DNA from: Limivicinus sp963617275 | Lineage (GTDB): Bacteria; Bacillota; Clostridia; Oscillospirales; Oscillospiraceae | DNA: 64,000 nucleotides | NCBI GenBank assembly: GCA_963617275.1 | Contig: CAVENX010000020.1 | Span: 124,001 to 188,000 of the forward strand | Direction: 5' to 3' | Shown: positions 43,612-52,942 of the stretch, piece after piece | How positions within the stretch are numbered: position 1 is the stretch's first letter | How the letters are laid out: each line of letters starts with the position of its first letter | Position numbers and translations under genes: made by a program | The notes under the pieces: model-generated | Told to the model about the DNA's origin: nothing | The model's input: the letters and a program-made list of their open reading frames with translations, nothing else | Database searches by the model: none

Positions 43612-44896
43612 ACTAACACAGGAAATCAGCCGTGGCATTGCTTCCGCTCTCCCCTACCGTGATATTGCCCGGAACATCAGGAACGTGTCCGGCGCTCCGC
43701 TGTCGAGAGCAAAAACCATAACGCGAACTGAGGGGCACAGAATACAGCAGACATCCGCACGGGACGCACAGCAAGTGGCGAAGTCCAAGGGCGCGGATGT
43801 TGTTAAGCAGTGGGACGCGGCTTTGGACGGGCGAACGCGTGACAGTCACCGTATGGTAGACGGCGAAATCAGGGAGCTGGACGAAAAGTTTTCAAACGGG
43901 CTTATGTTTCCCGGTGACCCGAACGGCGGAGCTGCCGAAGTGGTAAATTGCCGTTGCACATCCGGCACACGGGCACGGTGGGCGCTGGATGAATCGGAGC
44001 TTGACGCGCTGAAAGAACGCGCTGAATACTTTGGGCTTGACAAAACGAATAATTTTGAAGAGTACAAAGAAAAGTATTTGGCGGCTTCTAACGAGATAGC
44101 AGCTCAAAAGACCGATATAGCCGGTACAACTCAAAAGCTGAGTGCAAGCATGCGCAAAGCTGATTATGAGGAATACAAAAAGCTTGTTGAAAGCAATCCC
44201 AATATTGCAAAGCTATATTCCAAAGCCGACCAGATCAGCAGCGTTACTTTATCAGCTTCTGACGGATATTATATGCCGTCATCTAATAGCATTGTTTACA
44301 GCTATCCGCAGCAAAGATATATTGATAACGGCATGAGCAAATACGAGACTTTAGCGCATGAGTATGGACATTTCTTTGATGTTATGGTAAAATATCCTAC
44401 CACTAATTATAAAGAAGCTGACGCGCTCAATGCCGCGTGCAAATATTCAAAGATAAAAAAGGCTGCGTCTACGTCAGATGAGTTTCTTACCGCTATGAGG
44501 GCGGATAAAAAGCATATCAAATCGCTGCTTACTAACGAGGTAAAGGCTGAGTTGAAAGCACATGACGCTTCTTGCGGTGTGCAGGATGCTATTGACGGGC
44601 TTTTTGGTGTTCGCATCCGCTGGGGTCATGGCGATAAATACTATAACCGAAAATATTCCCATATGAAGCAATTAGGCGATGAAAAGGCTGCAAAAGGCGC
44701 TTATCTTGCCTTAGGGCTGGATGCAAGCAATCAGGCAAAGGTTCAAGCGATTGTCCGAAACTATGAAACCGCTTCTGAGCTGTGGGCAAATATGATGTCA
44801 GCGGAAACCACAGGCGGCGAAGCTCTTGAATATATCAAGAAGTTTTTCCCGGAAACATATAAGACATTTGTTGAAATCATCAAGGGGGCGTCATGA
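43612..44896 (+). pseudogene. Phage minor head protein (gp7-like) fragment with C-terminal metalloprotease-like domain
   Basis: The 5' part is missing: similarity starts right after the cotJC terminator with LTQEISRGIASALPYRDIA. The segment ARTEGHRIQQ-like (here TRTEGHRIQQTSARDAQ), DGRTRDSHRMVDG and VNCRC is the C-terminal part of SPP1 gp7/Mu gpF head proteins. From about residue 190 of the open frame a second domain follows with LAHEYGHFFD, an HExxH zinc-protease motif, as in polymorphic toxin tails attached to phage head proteins. No ribosome binding site remains, so expression of the remnant is uncertain. Confidence 0.75.
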
Positions 44897-45072
44897 TGTT
44901 TGAAGCAAAATTGAATGAATATGAAAAGCTGTTCGGTGATTTCCCGACATATCCATTGATGCTCACGCGAACAGAAGAGCAAGCAATTGAGATGATAAAT
45001 AGCTGCATCAAAAACGGCAAAGACGTTTACCAAATGGGTTACATGGAAGATAATCCAGATATATTGTATTAA
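44893..45072 (+). CDS. Small protein after the HEYGH domain; candidate immunity protein
   Basis: An ATGATG overlaps the stop of the preceding gene and starts a 59-residue protein (MFEAKLNEYEKLFGDFPTYP, ending DNPDILY). It is acidic, soluble and without a known family. Overlap with a toxin-like domain and small acidic nature fit an immunity protein, but this is only inferred. Confidence 0.5.
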   Translation: MMFEAKLNEYEKLFGDFPTYPLMLTRTEEQAIEMINSCIKNGKDVYQMGYMEDNPDILY

Positions 45073-45236
45073 AGCACCATGCACACGCACGGTGCTTTTT
45101 CTATGACCATTTTCGTGACCCCACGAAAATGATAAGTAAGTAAAAAAATATAGTTGAAACAAGGGTTTGCGGCTTCCGCAGGCTCTTTTTTCATACATAA
45201 AATCAAAATACGGTTCTTAGAAAGGAGAACAAAACC

Positions 45237-45581
45237 ATGATTGACCTTACACCGATAGCAAACGCAGTTATCACACTTGCGGCACTTCTGATCACGACTT
45301 TCCTTATCCCGTGGATAAAGACAAAGGTCAGCACCGAAAAGCTTGCTGAAATCCAGAAGTGGACAACCATTGCCGTTGAAGCGGCAGAAATGATTTACAG
45401 GGAATCCGGCATGGGCGAAGCCAAAAAAAAGTATGTTGATAATTATCTTAAATCGAAGGGCTATACGCTTGATCAGGACACAGTTGACGCATTGATTGAA
45501 GCGGCTGTAAAGGAAATGCAGCAGAAAGAGCCGATTATGCTTGCACCCGTTATAGGCGAAGGGGTTGATGTCGATGCATAA
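45237..45581 (+). CDS. Phage holin, LLH family
   Basis: The 114-residue protein has one N-terminal membrane segment (about residues 7-26) and a charged coiled C-part (EKLAEIQKWTTIAVEAAEMI, then KKKYVDNYLKSKG) typical of LLH holins. AAGGAG precedes the ATG. It makes membrane holes that let the adjacent lysozyme reach the wall. It overlaps the lysozyme gene. Confidence 0.85.
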   Translation: MIDLTPIANAVITLAALLITTFLIPWIKTKVSTEKLAEIQKWTTIAVEAAEMIYRESGMGEAKKKYVDNYLKSKGYTLDQDTVDALIEAAVKEMQQKEPIMLAPVIGEGVDVDA

Positions 45582-46389
45582 AGGCATTGACATATCAAAT
45601 TGGCAGGCAGACTTAAAGGACTACAGCATACTCAAACCGGCAGGGATTGAGTTTGCAATCCTCAAAATATGTGAGTATAGGGCTGATAAGAGCTTTATCC
45701 AGCATTATGAGGGCTTGAAAGCGCAGGGGCTTCCGGTCGGGGCATACATCTTCTCCCACGCAAAGACAGCGGATGCGGTGAAAGAAGAAGTTGACCTTGC
45801 GCTTTCCATTCTTGGCAATCGCAAGCTTGACCTGCCTTTGTTTCTTGACTGTGAAGCGGATGATATGTCCGCTTCATGGAAAGCAAGCATTATGCCCGTT
45901 GCTCTTGCTTTCGGCGAATATGTCACGGCAAAAGGGCTGAAATGGGGCATATATGCAAACCGCTCTTGGTGGCAGAACAAGCTTGATGCTGCGGCGGTCA
46001 AAGCTGCCGGGGGCGTTGTGTGGTGTGCCGCCTATAACAACACCGGTGCCGGGATTGAGTGCGACATCTGGCAGCACAGCGACAGCGGCAAAATCTCCGG
46101 TTATGGCGGCAAGCTTGACATGAATATCATGTACGCCGATAAGCTTCTTACTGATACCGCAGATATTTCCGCAACGGAAACAGCCACGGGCTATGTCTTC
46201 CCCGATGTCAAAGAATGGGACGGCTCACCTGCTGCGGCTTTCCTTGCAGCGGCTTTGAAAGGCATAGGCTATAATGTGCTGTCTGCGGGCTTGCCTGCCT
46301 GTATAAAGGATTTCCAGCTGAAAAGCGGTCTGACGATTGACGGCATCTGCGGAAAAAACACATGGGCGGCTATTCTCAAAAAGATATGA
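45574..46389 (+). CDS. Phage endolysin: GH25 lysozyme with peptidoglycan-binding domain
   Basis: The product (271 residues from the ATG at 45574) starts MHKGIDISNWQADLKD, the GH25 muramidase fold with the first catalytic Asp. The LPLFLDCEADD strand near residue 88 holds the Asp-x-Glu pair, and IWQHSDSGKISGYGGKLDMN ends the domain. From about residue 205 a peptidoglycan-binding domain follows (CIKDFQLKSGLTIDGICGKN). An ATG two codons earlier is possible. It is complete and belongs to the lysis cassette with the holin. Confidence 0.9.
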   Translation: MHKGIDISNWQADLKDYSILKPAGIEFAILKICEYRADKSFIQHYEGLKAQGLPVGAYIFSHAKTADAVKEEVDLALSILGNRKLDLPLFLDCEADDMSASWKASIMPVALAFGEYVTAKGLKWGIYANRSWWQNKLDAAAVKAAGGVVWCAAYNNTGAGIECDIWQHSDSGKISGYGGKLDMNIMYADKLLTDTADISATETATGYVFPDVKEWDGSPAAAFLAAALKGIGYNVLSAGLPACIKDFQLKSGLTIDGICGKNTWAAILKKI

Positions 46390-46646
46390 AAGCCGAGATT
46401 TTATACAAGCTTTCCCTGCTTGCCGGGGATTGCGCGTTATTCGCTTTATTTTGCGGCGTAACGGCTCTTTGCAGCGGTGAGAGTGTTTATACCCGTTGCA
46501 CCGTTGCACTCATTCTGGCGGCGCTTGTGTGCGCCCAGCCTGCCCGTATTGCACACGCCGCTGTTTGTCAGCACCCAGCTCACAAAGCCGGAGCAGTCAA
46601 AAGAGGTGGACGGGCTGCTGCCGCCCCACACATAGGGGTACCCTAA
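46386..46646 (+). pseudogene. Small membrane protein of the lysis cassette, truncated by a junction
   Basis: An ATG overlaps the lysozyme stop. About 32 codons with one hydrophobic segment (LLAGDCALFALFCGVTALC) look original. From about 46490 the frame becomes the shadow of the reverse-strand NlpC/P60 fragment, so a deletion or insertion junction lies near there. Confidence 0.45.
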
Positions 46647-47555
46647 ATATTTTTCGGCTTCCGTGATAACGGCGGCAAAGGTTTCGTCCTCCATTGCAGA
46701 GGGCGGAATCTCATATCCCTCCGGGCGGTTTGTGATGTACTTTGGGATATACTCGCTATCTCCGAACAGCTCCGGCTTGTTGCCCAGCGCCGACATATAC
46801 AGCGCATATTTGGACAGCGTTTCTTCGTCCATGATATAAACGGGGATATGCGAGAGGTCGAAGTTTTCCAGCTCGACGGTGCAGATGTAATAGTTATAAG
46901 GAACTTCTACCTCGTACTCGTTGCCCTCGCTGTCTGTCCGGGTAACGGTGCGGTAGTGCACCTCGGTCACGACGGTTTCCGTGAGAATATATTGTTTTTC
47001 AAATAGCATTTGCAGCGTTCCTTGCACTTCGCTTGCCGTCCATGCGCCGTCATGCAGCGCGGAGAGGATCGATGCCAGGACATAGGGATCGTGCTTGATC
47101 TCGTCAAGGTCATAATGGTACTCGTCGTAGTCATGGGTGCGTTCATAGGTGTCGAGATATTCTTGCAGCTCGGCTTCCAGCGCACAGTAGGCGGCTTCGG
47201 CGGCAAGAATATCCGCGTCCTCCGATTGGTAGCTGGATGCCGCCACACCGCCGCCAGCCGCACCCACCAGCGCAGAGCAGGATTGCAGCCCACCAATCAG
47301 CATGACAATCAGCAAGAAACCAGCCAGAACAACCAGCACACCTTTCCAATGGCGGGCAACGAACTCGGCTGCTTCCTTTGCCTTTTCCGCCGCTTTTCTC
47401 GCTGCTGTTGCCGTGGCTTCTGCGGTTTTTTCGGTGCTTTTGGCGGCTGCCTGCGCGGTGCTGCCCGCAACCTTTGCCGTTCGCACAGCCTTGGCGTACT
47501 CCCGTTTTAACCGCTGCTTCTGTAAAAAGCGATTGAGCGGATTGCCGGAGAGCAT
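46446..47555 (-). pseudogene. Conjugative-element NlpC/P60 cell-wall hydrolase fragment (Tn1549/Tn916-like)
   Basis: The frame encodes an Ala/Lys-rich N-part, one membrane segment (about residues 72-90) and a C-terminal NlpC/P60 domain with the catalytic Cys in SFDCSGFVSWVLTNSG. The domain stops at CNTGRLGA, before its catalytic His, and the rest of the frame is unrelated phage sequence. In-frame sequence upstream (YQKALLDNPE) shows the true start is also missing. Such proteins open the wall for ICE transfer. Both ends lost. Confidence 0.75.
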
Positions 47556-47591
47556 TTCAGGGTTATCAAGCAGCGCCTTTTGGTAGAGATA

Positions 47592-48227
47592 TTATGCATT
47601 GGCACTTACGGCTTTGCGTTCGGCCTTTTCCGCACGGTGGATATGCTCGCCCAGCTCCTGCGCCGCTTCCTTGTATCCGGCTCTTGCAAACGTCCCCACG
47701 CTTTCAAGGTACTCGTTCGCTTCCACGCCGTATTTTGATGCCGTAGAGTATGCCTGTTCTCCCAGCGCCTTTGTCTCCGCCGCGCTCATCCCCGTGACCT
47801 TGCGCACCGTCGCCAGCTCGCTGTCAACCTCTTTCATGGTTGCAAGCGCTTCCTTGAAGCTTTTAGTTATTGCGGATACGGCTGCGTTTGCGGTTATATA
47901 TTGAATACGGTTTTTTATCTGCCACATTAAATCGTGCGTCTGGGAAAGCTCGGTATTTAGTTTTTTTGCTACTTGAGACGCCCCTTGCAGCCCCGCATAC
48001 ATGTCTCGAGCCCCGGCAGCTGCTTTTTTTGCACTTTCCGCAGCTCCGTTTGTGTGCGCTGAAACATTATTAAGCTCTTGGGCGTATTTGTTGAGGTCTG
48101 TACCTCCAAGAATGATTTTAATTGGATTGTTGTTGTATTTCGCGGCCCACGCATCTATATCGGCCAGTTTTGCCATGACCTGCTTATCGTTTTTTAATTC
48201 TATTCTGAGCACAACTGTCTCTGCCAT
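47592..48227 (-). pseudogene. Phage tail tape-measure protein, N-terminal fragment
   Basis: The frame starts MAETVVLRIELKNDKQVMAK and has the block ATVRKVTGMSAAETKALGEQ, then SVGTFARAGY, which mark the start of tape-measure proteins (normally over 700 residues). After AAQELGE the frame runs into conjugative-element sequence (HRAEKAERKAVSAN), which is the displaced start of the neighbouring NlpC/P60 gene. So a phage gene and an ICE gene have been joined here. Confidence 0.75.
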
Positions 48228-48316
48228 AAAGATACTCCTATATTTTTTGCGATTTTATTTCGCTGTTGACATTTTTATTTTCAACTGTCATAATATAAAC
48301 AAAAGGGGGCGCTTTT

Positions 48317-48517
48317 TTGGACAGCAATGATTTTATTGATAAAATGTGCGAATATGATTTGTACTATGAAACCTTTAAAGACGACCCGAACGATCCGTTC
48401 TGCCATCCGCCGAAGAACCGCGAAGCCAGCGCTCAAACGCATCAGGTGCTCGCGACATTATGGGGGGTTGTTTTAACCCTCGGAGCGCTGTGCGTTTTTT
48501 ATGGTTGGCAGTGCTGA
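48317..48517 (+). CDS. Small hypothetical protein with one membrane segment
   Basis: A TTG start behind AAAAGGGGG gives 66 residues: an acidic, Pro-rich N-part (FKDDPNDPFCHPPKN) and a C-terminal hydrophobic segment (residues 46-62). Such proteins accompany tail genes of clostridial prophages, but I recognise no family. Confidence 0.45.
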   Translation: MDSNDFIDKMCEYDLYYETFKDDPNDPFCHPPKNREASAQTHQVLATLWGVVLTLGALCVFYGWQC

Positions 48518-48532
48518 TTTTCAGATAACATC

Positions 48533-48776
48533 AAACCCCGCACTTTCCAGCGCGGCGATCAGGTCACGCCCCGCTTCTCCGCTGTCTGCGTATTCGTCCC
48601 GCGCTTCATCCATAAAAGGGGGTAAGGTTGGTTGTACCCGTCGCCGCTTTCCGTTCTCGGCAATCGCAAACTTGATCTGCGTCCCGTTCTGTTTTTTCAA
48701 TATATAAATCCGCCGCTATAGCTGACATGATTTGAATCAAAGCAGCCCATGCGGTATTTTTTGTTGGTTCTGCGTC
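48533..48776 (-). repeat. Phage-type gene remnant, inverted copy B
   Basis: This is the inverted partner of 26954-27204. On the reverse strand a frame reads GTQIKFAIAENGKRRRVQPT, then LPPFMDEARDEYADSGEAG and stops after GFDVI near 48529, so copy B is better preserved than A. An overlapping second frame (KNTAWAALIQIMSAIAADLY) suggests two overlapping gene ends. The protein family is not recognised. Confidence 0.75.
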
Positions 48777-48808
48777 AATAGTCGTGTAAAGTATAACAGA
48801 AAAGTTCT

Positions 48809-48862
48809 AAAAAATGTTGGGTAAAGGCATCCAAAAAGGATGAACTGTACCCAACATTTTTT
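48809..48862. repeat. ATGTTGGG palindrome, second copy
   Basis: AAAAAATGTTGGGTA pairs with TACCCAACATTTTTT, with an inner GCATCC/GGATG stem. The left side (GTTCTAAAA...ATGTTGGG...CATCC) matches the palindrome at 30558, so both belong to one repeat family. It may also act as terminator for the TetR gene. Confidence 0.75.
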
Positions 48863-48902
48863 TATAATTTTTCAGCTATCAAAAATGATATTCAATTCCT
48901 GC

Positions 48903-49508
48903 TCACAGCGCAGCGCGCAGCTCCGGCTGCATACGGTATTGCGGCTTGACATGATAGGCCACCTCGGCATATTGCCGTGCGCGCTCACGCAGAGAAAAAT
49001 TCCCGTTCTGACTGCACCACACATACAGCTCGTGTATTATAAGATCAGTCGCAATGTGCGACAGCAGCTCCGGCGGCTCCTCTGTTTCGATGATGCCGGA
49101 TCTGGCACAGTTCTTGGCAAGCGTGGCAAAAAGATCGTCCAGTGCATGGACAGCGTCACGTATGCCCTGCGGCGACTCAAACTGCATGATGAACAGCGTA
49201 CTTGTAAGCCTTGGGCCAAAATCAAGCGCTATCGTGATGAACCGGTCAAACAGCTGCCATATACGTTCAAAATCGTTCTCCGCATCCGCGAATTTCCGGA
49301 AGCTCTCCTCATCGTTCTGCTGCGGCTTGGCAACAACATAATCCAGAATACTGCGCTTTCCCTTGAACACCGTATAGAAAACCGAGCGTGAAACGTGCGC
49401 AGCCTCGCATATTTCGTTGACGCTGACATTGTTGTAGCCCTCGTCCCTGAACAGCCCTATCGCGCATTTTGCAATGCTTTCTTTAAGCCGATAAGCCGAA
49501 TCCTGCAC
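48903..49508 (-). CDS. TetR/AcrR family transcriptional regulator
   Basis: The 201-residue protein has the TetR helix-turn-helix (SVNEICEAAHVSRSVFYTVFKGK, residues 29-51) and an all-helical ligand domain. It is divergent from the iron-sulfur flavoprotein operon, with a palindrome at 49529 between them, so it probably controls that operon. The C-domain gives no hint of the ligand. Confidence 0.9.
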   Translation of the reverse strand: MQDSAYRLKESIAKCAIGLFRDEGYNNVSVNEICEAAHVSRSVFYTVFKGKRSILDYVVAKPQQNDEESFRKFADAENDFERIWQLFDRFITIALDFGPRLTSTLFIMQFESPQGIRDAVHALDDLFATLAKNCARSGIIETEEPPELLSHIATDLIIHELYVWCSQNGNFSLRERARQYAEVAYHVKPQYRMQPELRAAL

Positions 49509-49528
49509 AAAAAACGCTCCTTTCGCAC

Positions 49529-49547
49529 TGTCCTTATTTTTAGGACA
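49529..49547. promoter_or_regulatory. Probable TetR operator
   Basis: TGTCCT-TATTTTT-AGGACA is a perfect 6-7-6 palindrome 20 bases before the TetR start, where a TetR protein would block its own gene. A second, looser palindrome (GGCAAATATTTTGC) lies near 49592. Confidence 0.6.
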
Positions 49548-49750
49548 TTTTACGATATTTGTCCATGAATGTCAACTTCTCTTTAGAACTGTCGGCAAAT
49601 ATTTTGCAGTTTTTTTGTGAGTTATGCCAAAAAACTTGTTGACTTGTTGACTATTTTAAACAAATTAAGTACGATTGCAGCAGCTTTATTATAAAAATAA
49701 CAAGCAGATCCGAACACCGCTTTATTTTATCAGGAGGCTCTAAAAAAACA

Positions 49751-52519
49751 ATGACGAAAGACGAAAAAATCGCTAAACTCGGCAAAGAGATAACCGATCG
49801 GGCGACCGTGCTGCTCGGCAAGGACAAGATCACCCCTGACGCTCCGGAGTATCTTGGCATCAACTCCGCGCTGAAGTACACCGCCTACAAGTATGACCAG
49901 AAGATGGCCGACGATATTCTCGACATCTGTCTTACGATGAAAAAGCGCGTACCGCTTACCATTGAGCAGCTTGCAAAGAAAAATCCGCAGTTTGACAGAG
50001 CCTACCTTGAGAAAGCGATGCAGGCCGTCAGTGAAAGCGGCCTTGTCGAGTTCCATTGGGAAAATCTTGACGGCAAAAACCCCAACCATGAAAAGCGCTG
50101 GGTGCTGGATATGTTCGTTCCCGGCAGCGCCGAGATCATGATGATCAACCCTGAGCAGTCCGATATGTACCCCGAGACCGCCGATTTCTTTGAGCGCATG
50201 GCATATCTGCCACTGGCAGGCATTACCGAGATGGTCCCCCCCGGAGGCGCAGGAATCGGTATGCACGTAATTCCCGTTGAAAAGGCAATTCCCGCCGAAA
50301 GCAAATCCCTGCCCATTGAGCATCTCAGTCACTGGCTCAAAAAATACGAGGGACATATCGGCGTTTCAGTCTGTTCCTGCCGCAAGCAGCAGCGCATCCG
50401 CGGCGAGGGATCCGGCGACGTAGAGGGCGAATGGTGCATCGGTGTCGGCGACTTTGCCGACTACTGCCGCGAAACCAACCACGGCCGCGACATCACCTAT
50501 GAAGAGGCCATGGAGATACTCCAGAAAGCCGAAGACAAAGGCTATGTCCACCAGATAACCAATATTGACGGTGAGAACAAGATATTCGGTATCTGCAACT
50601 GCGCGGTCGGCGTCTGCAACGCGCTGCGCACCTCACAGCTGTTCAACACGCCTAATCTTTCCGCCTCCGCCTACACTGCCGAGTCCGAACCGGAAAAGTG
50701 CGTTGCCTGCGGCAAGTGCGTTGAGACCTGCCCTGCCGGCGCTGTCCGCCTCGGTCAGAAGCTCTGCTCCAAGGCTGGCCCCATTGAGTATCCGCATCAC
50801 GAACTGCCTGACGACACCAAGTGGGGCGAGGATCATTGGAACAAAAATTACAGAAACGAAAACGGCTGCATCCAGACATGGCCCACCGGCACCGCGCCCT
50901 GCAAGGCCGCATGCCCCGCGCATATAGCCATTCAGGGCTATATCAAAATGGCCGCCGACGGCCGCTATTCCGACGCGCTCAAGCTCATAAAGAAGGACAA
51001 CCCCTTCCCTGCCGTCTGCGGAAGCATCTGCCGCAAGTACTGCGAAGACGCCTGCACGCGCGGCACCGTCGATGAGCCGCTTGCCATTGACGAGATAAAG
51101 AAGTTCATCGCCGAGCAGGACATGAAGTCAGAGCACCGCTACGTGCCGCCCATGAATTCCTGCACACATGAGAAATTTGACCAGAAGATCGCAATAATCG
51201 GTGCCGGCCCTGCGGGTATGTCCTGCGCTTACTTCCTCGCTATCGAGGGTTACAGCCCGGTCGTATTCGAAAAAGAGGCTGTTCCCGGCGGTATGCTCGT
51301 CAACGGTATTCCGAGTTTCCGTGTAGGCAAGGACATTGTAAAGTCCGAAATAGACATTCTCCGTGAAATGGGCGTAGAGTTCCGCTGCGGCGTTGATGTC
51401 GGCAGGGACGTCACCATTCAGCAGCTCCGTGAAGAGGGCTTCAAGGCATTCTACGTCGCTGTCGGTCTCCAGAAAGCCGCAAAGCTCAATATCCCCGGCG
51501 AAGAGTTCGCAGGCGTTCAGGGCGGTCTTGACTTCCTGCGCTCCGTCAACAGTGGCGAACTTAAGGAGCTTTCCGGTGACGTTGTAGTTATCGGCGGCGG
51601 CAATGCGGCCATTGACGTGGCGCGCGCCGCAAAGCGTCTGACTGGCGGCAGCGTCAATATGTACTGCCTTGAAAAGGACGAGGAAATGCCTACCGTTCCC
51701 GACGAGAAGAACGCCGGTATCGCCGACGGCATAATCATTAACAATTCCTGGGCGCCGAAAGCCATTCTCGGCGAAAACGGCAAGGTCACGGGCATAGAGC
51801 TTATGCGCTGTGTTTCCGTGCGCGGTGCGGACGGCAGTTTTGCTCCCGTTTATGACGAAAAAGAAACGATCACAGTCCCCTGCTCCAACGTTCTGGTCGC
51901 TATCGGTCAGCGTTCCGAGTACGGTGCGGTTCTCGCCGGTACGGCCGCCGAGACGCCTGACGGCCGCCTCATTGCACACGACGGCATGACCTTCCAGACT
52001 GCTGAACCCGATGTATTCGTCGGCGGCGACTGTGCGACCGGACCTAAGTACACCATCGACGCCATAGCAAGCGGCCGCGAAGGCGCGGTGTCCATCCACC
52101 GCTATGTCAACGTCGGTCAGACACTGACCATTCACCGCAATCTCCGTGATTTCAAGGAGCTTGACAAGGACAATATCGCCCTGCCTGTTGAGAAGATCAA
52201 GAAGCCTGCACGTTCCGAGGTCGTCATCGACAAGAAGAAGGTCCTCACCATGTGCGACGACCGCGTGACTTTCACGGAAGATCAGATAAAGTCCGAGGCT
52301 TCACGCTGCCTGAGCTGCGGCCGCAGTGTCGTCGATCCCAACAAGTGCATTGGCTGCGGTATATGCACCACCAAGTGTGAATTCGACGCGATACACCTCA
52401 AGCGCAATCGCCCGCAGAACAGCAAGATGATCCCGGCAGAGGACAAGTTCAAGGCCATTGGCCCCTACGCCGCAAAGCGTCAGGTAAGGATAATCAAAAA
52501 GCAGCTTTCCGGCAAATAA
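49751..52519 (+). CDS. Large FAD/iron-sulfur oxidoreductase (GltD-like) with several 4Fe-4S domains
   Basis: The 922-residue protein has four parts. Residues 1-110 hold a winged-helix-like region. Residues 280-330 contain Cys motifs and a ferredoxin CVACGKCVETCP. Residues 375-800 are a glutamate synthase small-subunit-like module with CKAACPAHIAIQGYIKMA and CGSICRKYCEDAC clusters, FAD motif IIGAGPAGMSCAYF near 482 and NAD(P) motif VVIGGGNAAIDVARAAKRL near 613. The C-end has CLSCGRS and CIGCGICTTKCEFDAIHL. It could pass electrons from NAD(P)H to low-potential partners such as the 2-hydroxyacyl-CoA dehydratase-like proteins nearby. GGAGG precedes the ATG. Confidence 0.85.
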   Translation: MTKDEKIAKLGKEITDRATVLLGKDKITPDAPEYLGINSALKYTAYKYDQKMADDILDICLTMKKRVPLTIEQLAKKNPQFDRAYLEKAMQAVSESGLVEFHWENLDGKNPNHEKRWVLDMFVPGSAEIMMINPEQSDMYPETADFFERMAYLPLAGITEMVPPGGAGIGMHVIPVEKAIPAESKSLPIEHLSHWLKKYEGHIGVSVCSCRKQQRIRGEGSGDVEGEWCIGVGDFADYCRETNHGRDITYEEAMEILQKAEDKGYVHQITNIDGENKIFGICNCAVGVCNALRTSQLFNTPNLSASAYTAESEPEKCVACGKCVETCPAGAVRLGQKLCSKAGPIEYPHHELPDDTKWGEDHWNKNYRNENGCIQTWPTGTAPCKAACPAHIAIQGYIKMAADGRYSDALKLIKKDNPFPAVCGSICRKYCEDACTRGTVDEPLAIDEIKKFIAEQDMKSEHRYVPPMNSCTHEKFDQKIAIIGAGPAGMSCAYFLAIEGYSPVVFEKEAVPGGMLVNGIPSFRVGKDIVKSEIDILREMGVEFRCGVDVGRDVTIQQLREEGFKAFYVAVGLQKAAKLNIPGEEFAGVQGGLDFLRSVNSGELKELSGDVVVIGGGNAAIDVARAAKRLTGGSVNMYCLEKDEEMPTVPDEKNAGIADGIIINNSWAPKAILGENGKVTGIELMRCVSVRGADGSFAPVYDEKETITVPCSNVLVAIGQRSEYGAVLAGTAAETPDGRLIAHDGMTFQTAEPDVFVGGDCATGPKYTIDAIASGREGAVSIHRYVNVGQTLTIHRNLRDFKELDKDNIALPVEKIKKPARSEVVIDKKKVLTMCDDRVTFTEDQIKSEASRCLSCGRSVVDPNKCIGCGICTTKCEFDAIHLKRNRPQNSKMIPAEDKFKAIGPYAAKRQVRIIKKQLSGK

Positions 52520-52538
52520 TCATCCCGGAACAGATCAG

Positions 52539-52570
52539 ACAGGTGCGGGATAAACCCCCGCACCTGTTTT
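52539..52570 (+). terminator. Terminator or attenuator between the flavoprotein gene and hypA
   Basis: ACAGGTGCGGG pairs with CCCGCACCTGT over a 7-base loop, followed by TTTT. The hypA ribosome binding site begins right after it, so the downstream genes are transcribed only by read-through. Confidence 0.75.
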
Positions 52571-52584
52571 CAGAAAGGAAAGTT

Positions 52585-52929
52585 ATGCACGAGCTTAGCA
52601 TAGTGACCTACGTCATAAAGCAGGTCGAAGAAATAGCCAAAGAGAACGAGCTCACCAACATTCAGTCCGTCACGCTGGAGTTCGGCGAGGTATCGGGCAT
52701 CGTGCCGGAATACCTTAGCGACTGCTGGCAATGGTATGCAAAAAAGACGCCGCTGATAGAACATACGGAGTTTAAATATGAAATAATACCGGCCGTTACA
52801 TGGTGTGACAACTGCAAGAGAACATACCCTACCGTGCAATACGGCAAGACCTGCCCCAACTGCGGCAGCGGCCGCACATGGCTCCAACAGGGTCAGGAAA
52901 TGAACATCAAGGAAATAGTCGCTTGCTGA
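52585..52929 (+). CDS. hypA: Nickel chaperone HypA/HybF
   Basis: The 114-residue protein starts MHELSIV (His-2 binds nickel) and has the zinc-finger CDNC...CPNCGS at residues 75-95, the normal HypA layout. The ATG at 52585 has AAAGGAAAG before it. HypA passes nickel to [NiFe]-hydrogenase or urease with HypB. Neither enzyme is in the window. It is in one operon with hypB. Confidence 0.93.
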   Translation: MHELSIVTYVIKQVEEIAKENELTNIQSVTLEFGEVSGIVPEYLSDCWQWYAKKTPLIEHTEFKYEIIPAVTWCDNCKRTYPTVQYGKTCPNCGSGRTWLQQGQEMNIKEIVAC

Positions 52930-52942
52930 ACGGAGGACAGAT

